Positions 1-5,240 of a DNA stretch of 6,129 nucleotides are shown here, piece by piece (position 1 is the first letter of the stretch; each line of letters begins with the position of its first letter). A model generated the notes under the pieces. It made no database searches. It was given only the letters and a program-made list of their open reading frames with translations, and was not told where the DNA came from. Source of the DNA: an uncultured Atopobium sp. (lineage in GTDB: Bacteria; Actinomycetota; Coriobacteriia; Coriobacteriales; Atopobiaceae); the NCBI GenBank assembly GCA_900555335.1, contig USKU01000071.1, positions 1-6,129 on the forward strand, in the 5' to 3' direction. Position numbers and translations under genes: made by a program.

Positions 1-31
1 CCCGCCGAGCTCGCGTCCAGCTCCCGCAGCC

Positions 32-52
32 TGGCGAGAAACCCCGTCCACT
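32..52 (+). repeat. 21-bp repeated motif, copy 1
   Basis: This 21-bp stretch beginning TGGCGAGAAACC matches positions 1290-1310 at 19 of 21 bases; the two differences are at the 13th and 15th positions. The copies lie outside either end of the dehydrogenase gene in the same orientation. A plus-strand reading frame open from the window edge stops at 52-54, so this copy could overlap the end of an unseen gene. Function is unknown; a dispersed intergenic repeat or a regulator-binding site are both possible. Confidence 0.5.
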
Positions 53-72
53 AGCAGCGCTTTCGCACAAGA

Positions 73-105
73 AACCCGGCATCCACACGAAATGGATGCC
101 GGGTT
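73..105 (-). terminator. Rho-independent terminator downstream of the dehydrogenase gene
   Basis: A perfect 13-bp GC-rich stem (73-85 with 93-105) encloses a 7-nt loop. Read on the minus strand, the stem is followed by TTTCTTGTG, a short interrupted U tract, whereas the plus-strand side has none. It therefore best serves the minus-strand gene ending at 208, leaving a 3' untranslated region of about 100 nt. Confidence 0.75.
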
Positions 106-106
106 G

Positions 107-207
107 AAATCGCTCGTAACCTGTACGCGCCGCGCGCCACTGACCTGCGGTGTTGCGCGTGGTTGCGACCTGTGCGCACCAGCACGCCCGCCCCGCGCGC
201 CCGCGCT
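107..207. other. GC-rich 3' untranslated stretch
   Basis: This segment between the dehydrogenase stop codon and its terminator is strikingly GC-rich, with runs of GCGC and CCGCCC, compared with the gene itself. It has several CGCG-type self-complementary bits but no single convincing long hairpin. I see no gene here; the frames open across it look like products of high GC content. Confidence 0.4.
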
Positions 208-1155
208 TTACTTGTACTCGTAGAATCCCTTACCGGCAGCAACGCCGGTCTCGCCCTTGTCAATCTTCTCCTTGAGGAGCGCGGCAATACGACCCTGTAC
301 AGACTCAGGATCCTTAGCAGCAGGGTTCATAACAGCAACGTTGTATGCGGTGACCAGGCCAATGATGTCCAGAATCTGGAACGGACCCTTTGGCGAGCCG
401 GTGCCAATGCGCCAAGCCCTGTCGATGTCCTCGACGTCGCCGACGCCATTAGCCCAGAGCTGCTCGGCGGATACCAGAAGAGGTACCAGCATGGAGTTCA
501 GCAGGTAACCAGGCTGCTCCTTCAGGACCTTGACCGGAATCATACGGATGCTTGCCGCAAAAGCGACGACCATATCGAAGTTCTCCTGAGCGGTACCTGC
601 GTGACCCATGACCTCGCCGATTGGGTTGCGCCAAATCTCGTTAGCAAAGTGGAGAGCCAGGTACTTCTCGGGACGACCAGTAGCTGCAGCAAACATGCTT
701 GGAATCATGGTTGAGCTGTTGGTTGCCACAATAGTCTTCTCTGGCAGGTGCTTGGCCAGCTCGGTGTAGAACTCAATCTTCTGCTCTGGATTCTCCGCGA
801 CGGACTCGATAACAAAGTCAGCGTCACCAAAGGCCTCGTCCCAATCGGAAGTGAGCTTGAGGTTGCTGTATGCGCGCTCTACCTGCTCCTTCAGCTGGTC
901 GAGCTTCTCTGGAGTAATCTCGTCCTGAGCAATGAGGCCGTACGCGTAAGCCTTAGGATCGGTCTTCATAGCCTCAAGGGTGTTCAGATAGACCTCTCTG
1001 AGGTGCTCAATCTTTGGACGAGCGCGCTCAATTGAAGCCTCGGACCTCAGCCAAATGGTGGTCTCGTAGCCGCGATAAGCGGTCTGGAATGCAATCTGGC
1101 TGCCCAAAACGCCGCCGCCAGCAACTACAACTTTCTTAACCTGCGAAATGTCCAT
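208..1155 (-). CDS. 3-hydroxyacyl-CoA dehydrogenase (3-hydroxybutyryl-CoA dehydrogenase type)
   Basis: A 315-aa cytoplasmic oxidoreductase of the two-domain 3-hydroxyacyl-CoA dehydrogenase family, which interconverts 3-hydroxyacyl-CoA and 3-ketoacyl-CoA using NAD(H). The N-terminal Rossmann fold shows the dinucleotide loop GGGVLG at residues 13-18 after a hydrophobic strand, and DADFVIESVAE at 111-121. TNSSTM (145-150) supplies the conserved serine region. The catalytic His is H169 in LHFANE, and E181 is the likely partner Glu. The helical C-terminal domain begins near EQPGYLLNSML (213-223), with the conserved Asn at 220. The usual HFFNP motif is altered to HFANEIWRNP, which suggests a subfamily with different substrate preference. 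Length is normal for the family. The ATG start follows AGGA with a 7-nt gap. No thiolase or crotonase neighbour is visible, so the pathway (butyrate-type fermentation or fatty-acid related) cannot be fixed. The symbol is left blank because hbd-type paralogues are hard to separate. Confidence 0.93.
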   Translation of the reverse strand: MDISQVKKVVVAGGGVLGSQIAFQTAYRGYETTIWLRSEASIERARPKIEHLREVYLNTLEAMKTDPKAYAYGLIAQDEITPEKLDQLKEQVERAYSNLKLTSDWDEAFGDADFVIESVAENPEQKIEFYTELAKHLPEKTIVATNSSTMIPSMFAAATGRPEKYLALHFANEIWRNPIGEVMGHAGTAQENFDMVVAFAASIRMIPVKVLKEQPGYLLNSMLVPLLVSAEQLWANGVGDVEDIDRAWRIGTGSPKGPFQILDIIGLVTAYNVAVMNPAAKDPESVQGRIAALLKEKIDKGETGVAAGKGFYEYK

Positions 1156-1210
1156 AGGACGTTCCTTTCTACAAGCGTGGCGAGAAGTGCCGCGCGAACT
1201 ATCTACCGTT

Positions 1211-1236
1211 CCTATACCCTAGAAACTCCCCGTCAA
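1211..1236 (-). promoter_or_regulatory. Possible promoter of the dehydrogenase gene
   Basis: On the minus strand, TTGACG (1236-1231) is a near-consensus -35 box, preceded by an A/T-rich tract (about 1240-1275) that resembles an UP element. The downstream TATAGG (1216-1211) is 14 bp away, which is short; TAGGAA (1214-1209) at 16 bp is an alternative. The -35 is convincing, the -10 is not. Confidence 0.35.
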
Positions 1237-1289
1237 ACATTCGTTCTTAAAATTTTTCGACTTTTATTCAAATCCTACAAATTACCCCT

Positions 1290-1310
1290 TGGCGAGAAAC
1301 CACATCCACT
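1290..1310 (+). repeat. 21-bp repeated motif, copy 2
   Basis: Second copy of the motif at 32-52, identical at 19 of 21 bases. It lies in the 317-bp divergent intergenic region between the dehydrogenase gene and the small gene at 1473. Its last six bases sit about where the -35 box of a possible promoter for that small gene would fall, so it could be an operator or activator site. The shared core TGGCGAGAA also appears at 1168-1176 (in a different continuation), which may be chance. Confidence 0.5.
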
Positions 1311-1332
1311 CCTCATACTTCTTGGGTAGAAT
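1305..1332 (+). promoter_or_regulatory. Possible promoter for the small beta-rich protein gene
   Basis: TAGAAT (1327-1332) matches five of six bases of the -10 consensus. The -35 position, 16 bp upstream (TCCACT, 1305-1310), is poor and lies inside the repeated motif. Transcription would start near 1339, giving a leader of about 135 nt before the ATG at 1473. The leader holds two small hairpins (1388-1401, 5-bp stem; 1440-1456, CCAGGT with ACCTGG), the second just before the ribosome-binding site. The decamer AGAATAGAGG occurs at 1328-1337 and again at 1459-1468. Confidence 0.35.
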
Positions 1333-1472
1333 AGAGGCGTGCAAAGCAGCAGCTGGTTTCAACGCAGTTCATTGGCTGTCTCCAACACAGTCGTCAGACT
1401 GAGCTTCAGCATAGCCAGCGGCCGCAACCCAACAAAACACCAGGTACAACACCTGGAAAGAATAGAGGTATC

Positions 1473-1769
1473 ATGATCGACGGAACATACAAGATTCAAA
1501 TGGACTCTCCCGTTGGAGCCAAAGAGGGTACTGCTGTCCTCATTACCTCTGGCGAGAAACTCACGGGCTCTCTGACCGCCATGGGTGTCCAGATTGACAT
1601 TGAAAACGGCAAGGTTACCGACAACTCGTTTACCTTTGGCGGCAAGCTTGAGTCTTTTGTGGGTCCCGTTATCTTTGCCGTCGGCGGCTCCGTTGAAGGC
1701 GACACCATTCAAGGCATCGCCCACATTGCTAACCGAGATTTTGTGTTTACGGGCACAAGGGAGAGTTAA
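1473..1769 (+). CDS. Small beta-rich protein of unknown function
   Basis: A 98-aa soluble protein with no signal peptide or membrane segment. The sequence alternates short beta strands and Gly/Asp/Asn turns: DGTYKIQMDSP (3-13), GTAVLITSGEKLTGSLT, GVQIDIENGKVTDNSFTFGG, and a C-terminal block ending DFVFTGTRES. Repeated LTGSL / FTFGG / FAVGG / FTGT-like strands suggest a small beta barrel or sandwich. I have an impression that similar domains accompany flavin oxidoreductases and acyl-CoA enzymes in Coriobacteriia, but this is recollection, not a match. The start is the ATG at 1473, with AGAGG four bases upstream. It is divergent from the dehydrogenase gene with a 317-bp gap, so shared regulation is possible. 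Base composition matches the dehydrogenase region, not the AT-rich genes downstream. A ligand-binding or structural role is possible, but no catalytic residues can be picked out. Confidence 0.85.
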   Translation: MIDGTYKIQMDSPVGAKEGTAVLITSGEKLTGSLTAMGVQIDIENGKVTDNSFTFGGKLESFVGPVIFAVGGSVEGDTIQGIAHIANRDFVFTGTRES

Positions 1770-1894
1770 GGTAACTACATCACCCCTGTTATCAATACAA
1801 TCAATTCACTAACTTATCGGTTAATAGTTTTATATGATTTACTAAATTACAGAAAATAGAGTTCTTATTTCTATAAATATTAAAGGAATGAGGA
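1770..1894. other. AT-rich intergenic leader of the 405-aa orphan gene
   Basis: Base composition drops sharply after the stop codon at 1769. No clear terminator follows the upstream gene. TATGAT (1833-1838) is a good -10 box but lacks a well-placed -35 box; TATAAA (1872-1877) lies too near the ribosome-binding site. AAAGGA (1882-1887) is the ribosome-binding site for the ATG at 1895, with a 7-nt gap. Confidence 0.35.
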
Positions 1895-3112
1895 ATGATG
1901 GATTTAGATCTTCAGGTTAATGACGATGATCGTAAAAAGGCCGTAAGAGAACAACTTTCAACAACACAGTTCCATCTTGCTTCTACCGAACAGCCTGCAG
2001 ACGTTACGAATGCAATTAAGATTCCTTTAGATTATCTTTCATCGCTAGGAGTGGCTTTTGGTCCCATTCCTACTATGTTTCGTTCAATCACGACAACAAT
2101 AAATATACCTACCTTACTGACCGTAACAGACAAACTTGGAAATCCTTTGGATCCAAATGTATTACAAACTTTTAAAGATGGATCAGGTTTACTAGGCTCA
2201 TTCAGAGATGCAGCAACAGGATTTGGCCAAGCCAGATTTCATGTTCAACAGGGGATGTCTCTAACAAGTGTCACAACGATGCCCTATAATCCAGCGTTTT
2301 TAGCCATGGCTATTGCACTTGTTCAAATTAATAAGAAGTTGGATTCAATTCAGTCTTCTGTTGACCAAATATTTAAATATATGCGTCAGCGTGATAAGGC
2401 TGACATGCAAGGAAATCTAAAAACACTTGCTGATATTCTTAATGAGTATGGGTTTAATTATGGTAATGCAGTATATATGTCTAATGCTCACATGAAAGTT
2501 TTAGACATCAAACAAAAGTCTGAGCAAGATATGGAATTATTCCGATTTCAAGTGCAGGAAAAACTACATAAGAAAAGTTTTATTGAGATTCGTGAAAGTG
2601 TTTCTAAACGCCTAGATACAGTCCTAGATTATCTTAAGGACTATCAGCTTTCGGCATATATTTATTGCTTTGCACTATTTCTCGAGCCAATGCTCTCTGA
2701 AAATTTTGAGAGCGGTAAGTTGAACGCTATTACTAAACGAATCGAGGAAGAATCTATTCGATACTTAGAGTTATATTCTGAGTGCTATGAAGTCCTTGAG
2801 ACTAGTACTCACAAATCAATTGATACAATCGTTTTTGGTGGGCTTGCACTCGCTGGACAAAAGGCTGGGAAGGCTATAGCGTCAACAAAGGTCGGAGATC
2901 ATACACTTATCGATGAGGCATTGGAAGGTGCTGGAAAGGGTATTGAGGGATTTAACGATAAGTATTCAAATAGTCTGACTGAGAAATTGCTTAGTGCTAA
3001 AAGTTTGGATGTACTTCCATTTAAAGAAAACGTGGAAAATATCAATGTGCTTTACAACCAACCATCTCATCTGGCAATTGATGACAAAAATATTTATGTT
3101 CTTCCATGTTAG
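1895..3112 (+). CDS. Uncharacterised mostly helical 405-aa protein
   Basis: I cannot assign a function. No signal peptide is visible. Residues 1-60 are polar to mixed. Residues 63-120 look beta-rich, with a Gly-rich block DGSGLLGSFRDA (95-106) and GQARF (111-115). A hydrophobic helix AFLAMAIALVQI (134-145) runs into an amphipathic helix (INKKLDSIQSSVDQIF). Charged, probably coiled helices span about 195-300, interrupted by a hydrophobic patch YQLSAYIYCFALFLEPML (250-267). A Gly/Ala-rich stretch VFGGLALAGQKAGKAIA (313-329) could be membrane-active. It ends NVLYNQPSHLAIDDKNIYVLPC-like, and this plan resembles, from memory, a widespread unnamed family in Firmicutes. The double ATG (1895, 1898) follows AAAGGA. 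It is monocistronic, with its own terminator 77 nt downstream, and clearly AT-richer than the genes to its left, which suggests transfer. A pore-forming or membrane-associated role is speculation from the hydrophobic segments only. Confidence 0.85.
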   Translation: MMDLDLQVNDDDRKKAVREQLSTTQFHLASTEQPADVTNAIKIPLDYLSSLGVAFGPIPTMFRSITTTINIPTLLTVTDKLGNPLDPNVLQTFKDGSGLLGSFRDAATGFGQARFHVQQGMSLTSVTTMPYNPAFLAMAIALVQINKKLDSIQSSVDQIFKYMRQRDKADMQGNLKTLADILNEYGFNYGNAVYMSNAHMKVLDIKQKSEQDMELFRFQVQEKLHKKSFIEIRESVSKRLDTVLDYLKDYQLSAYIYCFALFLEPMLSENFESGKLNAITKRIEEESIRYLELYSECYEVLETSTHKSIDTIVFGGLALAGQKAGKAIASTKVGDHTLIDEALEGAGKGIEGFNDKYSNSLTEKLLSAKSLDVLPFKENVENINVLYNQPSHLAIDDKNIYVLPC

Positions 3113-3188
3113 TGAGCATGTTGAATAGAAATCAGCTATTAATTAATAAATTGAACTTGCTCTAAAAGAGTAGACAAACATTTTATTG

Positions 3189-3227
3189 ATAAGGGCATCT
3201 AGGGTCTAGATGTCCTTATTTGTTCAC
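3189..3227 (+). terminator. Rho-independent terminator after the 405-aa gene
   Basis: A 14-bp stem (3189-3202 with 3206-3219, one G-U pair) with a GGT loop is followed by TTTGTTC. It lies 77 nt past the stop codon at 3112 and closes the 405-aa gene's transcript. It separates that gene from the one at 3488. Confidence 0.75.
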
Positions 3228-3487
3228 ACCTTAATATTAAATATAGAAAAAAACAGGTCAAAGAACGAAATTCTTACTGCAGTAGCTCTTCCGCGCGCAT
3301 TATATGAATAGTCAATAGTGTGCAAATTTATGTACATGATAATTTTTCTTGTACTGATAGCATTTTATTGTCAAACATTGGCACTTATTTATGCCTTGTA
3401 AAACAACAGGAAGTAAGACAAGCATAAGGGAATAAGCTCCAAGTTTGACCAAAGTAGAAAGAAGTTAGGTTGTAGTCGAAAGGACAA
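3228..3487. other. AT-rich intergenic region upstream of the 175-aa gene
   Basis: No confident gene lies here. A 23-codon hydrophobic frame (3330-3401, MYMIIFLVLIAFYC...) has no ribosome-binding site. TTGACC (3445-3450) is a near-consensus -35 box, but the best -10 (TAGGTT, 3466-3471) is weak and only 15 bp away. AAAGGA at 3479-3484 is the ribosome-binding site for the next gene. Confidence 0.35.
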
Positions 3488-4015
3488 ATGATGCTTTCAT
3501 CCGTATTTGAAACTCTTACACCAGAGGAAGCTTTTGCAATCTTCCTGCAGAAGTACTATTACGTGCAATACGTGGAAGAAACTACTCGCCATCAGAGGAA
3601 GAAGACTGGCGATCTGCTTGAAAAGCATAATCGCTCTTTTATCACGCCTTATGATCCTGCAGGATTTATGTTTACAGAGGAATATGATCGTCTTGTAGAA
3701 ATTGCGGGATGTGATCCATCAAGCTATGTGGGGGAGAGTCTCTATACTATTAACAATGAGTCATACATTCCATTTCCTAATCGTTTTGAGGAAATGATGG
3801 AGAATGATGATTGGATCTATGATTTTGTCTTAACTGGCACTTATTCAGCAGCCGACGATTTCGGAGATAATATCTATAAAGATTATTATTTCAGAACTCC
3901 TGAGGATGACAACGATGAGTACTTTTCATCAATTGTAGAAATCCAGCGCTATTTTAGAAGAATTAATCGAGTACGTAAGCAATTTGATGAAATGGAACGT
4001 TTAAATTCAAAATAA
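3488..4015 (+). CDS. Acidic tyrosine-rich 175-aa protein of unknown function
   Basis: I do not recognise this protein. It is soluble, with no signal peptide or membrane segment. The N-terminus is helical (TPEEAFAIFLQKYYYVQYVEE, 11-31) and followed by a basic patch RHQRKK (34-39). The middle is Pro/Gly-containing and mixed (FITPYDPAGFMF, 51-62). An acidic stretch from about 105 to 145 includes NDDW and PEDDNDEY. The C-terminal helix is charged (EIQRYFRRINRVRKQFDEMERL). Two adjacent ATGs exist (3488 and 3491); the AAAGGA box sits 3 nt before the first and 6 nt before the second, so translation may really start at 3491, giving 174 aa. A terminator follows about 117 nt after the stop codon. The AT-rich composition matches the 405-aa gene and the sbcC remnant. 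An accessory or mobile-element cargo role is inferred only from context. The acidic surface would suit a protein-binding inhibitor, but nothing proves it. Confidence 0.8.
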   Translation: MMLSSVFETLTPEEAFAIFLQKYYYVQYVEETTRHQRKKTGDLLEKHNRSFITPYDPAGFMFTEEYDRLVEIAGCDPSSYVGESLYTINNESYIPFPNRFEEMMENDDWIYDFVLTGTYSAADDFGDNIYKDYYFRTPEDDNDEYFSSIVEIQRYFRRINRVRKQFDEMERLNSK

Positions 4016-4132
4016 TATGACCTGTGTCGAGCAGTTTAATGCGCTCCACATCAGGAAGTATTGTAACTATAGATACGGCTGTGATGGTGCTCTTGTAATA
4101 GCAATATTTTAAACAGCGGCAATGAATTACAG

Positions 4133-4177
4133 AACAGACCGATTCCAAAAGAATTTAGAATCGGTCTGTTTGTTTCG
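4133..4177 (+). terminator. Rho-independent terminator between convergent genes
   Basis: A perfect 13-bp stem (4133-4145 with 4158-4170) with a 12-nt loop is followed on the plus strand by TGTTTC, so a TTTGTTTC tract spans the stem end. It suits the plus-strand 175-aa gene. On the minus strand the stem is followed by CTGTAATTC, so it is at best a weak terminator for the sbcC remnant. The 4016-4132 stretch before it shows nothing else I can identify. Confidence 0.7.
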
Positions 4178-4205
4178 TGCGAGCTGTCAGATAAGCGGAA
4201 CGCCT

Positions 4206-5136
4206 CTACTTAATAACAACTTCCAGCGAGCTTCCGTTTAAATCTTTAGATACTACAATTTGCTGAGGAATTCGGTTCTTTAATTCCTCAACGTGAGAAA
4301 TTATTCCAACAAGAGTGTTGCTGTTAGTAGAAAGCTGGTCAAGGAGTCGCAATGCCTGCTCAAGGGTTTCTGAATCCAAAGTTCCAAATCCTTCGTCAAT
4401 AAACATTGAATCTAATTGAATTCCTCCAGCATCTTGCTGAATAACATCTGAAAAACCAAGTGCTAGCGCTAACGACGTCATGAATTTCTCGCCACCAGAT
4501 AGTGATTTAACATCTCGGTCTTTTCCGGTATATAAATCGGTAACCTCCAGGTCAAGGTAATCGTTCTTTTTAAATTTTTTGTCACCCTTTGTTTTGAGTA
4601 CAAACTGTGAATCGGTCATGATTGCAAGGCGGTCATTAGCTGCCTCAATTACTCTTTGCAGATAGGTCCTTTGAACGTAGTTCTCAAGTGAAATACGTCC
4701 ATACTCGCTATTACTAGATGCGCCACTAACAAAGTCATGGAGTGTCTTAGTGGTGTTGTATTTTTTCTCAGTAGTAATTGCATCGTGATGGATACGCTTT
4801 ATTGTGTTTAAAGGAGATTCGTTGATGTTGATCATACGGTTAATCTCAGTAATCTTGTTTCTAATTTCTTGTTGCTCGATGCCTATTTCGTGAATTTGAT
4901 CTTTAAGATTGCTGGGATCAATACAAAGAGTGTTTTCAATTTGATTTTTCAGTTTCTGGCATAAACTTTTTTGGTTTTTAAATTCAGCAGATTCTCTTTC
5001 AAACTCTTCCTTTGATTGGGCTAGTTGATTCGACAAGATTTTCAATCTTGCTCTAGAGTTTTCATGGCTGATTTTGATTTTATTGATGTCAATCAAATCA
5101 CCTGAGTTTTTAATTGATGACAGTTCACCATGGTTG
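4206..5136 (-). pseudogene. sbcC: SbcC C-terminal remnant, 5' part lost to IS insertion
   Basis: SbcC is the SMC-like ATPase subunit of the SbcCD nuclease, which cuts hairpins and processes DNA ends. The retained part shows a coiled-coil segment (about the first 115 residues, counted from the TTG at 5096). It also has the ABC signature LSGGEKF (199-205), Walker B with catalytic Glu in MFIDEGFGTLD (231-241), and the H-loop in IISHVEE (265-271). Full-length SbcC is about 1000 aa and has Walker A near its N-terminus; here only about 310 codons remain and Walker A is absent. The frame has no ATG start. The TTG at 5096 lacks a properly spaced ribosome-binding site, and upstream codons (…LSSIKNSGD) are still SbcC-like up to about 5136. 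There the insertion sequence begins, and the frame meets a TGA stop at 5168-5166 inside the element. The remnant lacks Walker A, so it should be inactive alone. The rest of sbcC may lie beyond the element, outside the window. Confidence 0.88.
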
Positions 5137-5172
5137 TGTCCCGAAAAGTGGTGTAAGCAAGCATTTCAGGTG

Positions 5173-5202
5173 TTTAAAAGAAGTGCGGTTATTTCCTAAA
5201 AT
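5173..5202 (+). promoter_or_regulatory. Probable transposase promoter
   Basis: TTTAAA (5173-5178, four of six bases of the -35 consensus) and TAAAAT (5197-5202, five of six of the -10 consensus) are 18 bp apart. TATAGT (5202-5207) is an alternative -10. Transcription would start near 5209, downstream of the left arm of the inverted repeat at 5184-5197. Confidence 0.45.
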
Positions 5203-5240
5203 ATAGTCGCTAAAACCAATTCAGAAAGGAAATAACCGCA
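5184..5240 (+). promoter_or_regulatory. Inverted repeat that can hide the transposase ribosome-binding site
   Basis: TGCGGTTATTTCCT (5184-5197) is the exact reverse complement of 5227-5240, a 14-bp perfect stem with a 29-nt loop. The right arm contains AGGA (5227-5230), the ribosome-binding site, and ends at the base before the ATG at 5241. In a transcript entering from outside, the stem would block translation. A transcript starting near 5209 would lack the left arm. This is a known way of limiting transposition in other IS elements (IS10, IS50); its use here is inferred. Confidence 0.65.

Noticed and set aside
1..54. Plus-strand frame open from the window edge, ending with TAG at 52-54
   Set aside because: Only 17 codons are visible, in GC-rich sequence where other frames are also open, and its end coincides with the repeated motif, so coding cannot be shown.
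163..714. 183-codon plus-strand frame opposite the dehydrogenase gene
   Set aside because: It is the antisense shadow of a well-supported dehydrogenase gene and shows no recognisable domain or ribosome-binding site.
1359..1724. 121-codon minus-strand frame over the 98-aa gene
   Set aside because: It lies antisense to a gene with a good start and beta-rich protein pattern, and its own protein looks unstructured.
3963..4148. 61-codon minus-strand frame between the convergent genes
   Set aside because: It overlaps the end of the 175-aa gene and starts inside a terminator stem; no ribosome-binding site or family features.
3189..4170. CRISPR array or tRNA genes in the AT-rich spacers
   Set aside because: The only repeats are single hairpins that fit terminators; no regularly spaced repeats or cloverleaf could be found.
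4484..4494. A further copy of the GGCGAGAAA core on the minus strand
   Set aside because: It encodes the SGGEK part of the ABC signature in SbcC and does not continue into the 21-bp motif.
4206..5096. Reading the sbcC remnant as an intact 296-aa gene starting at TTG 5096
   Set aside because: The start has no suitably spaced ribosome-binding site, SbcC-like codons continue upstream, and the N-terminal ATPase half is missing.
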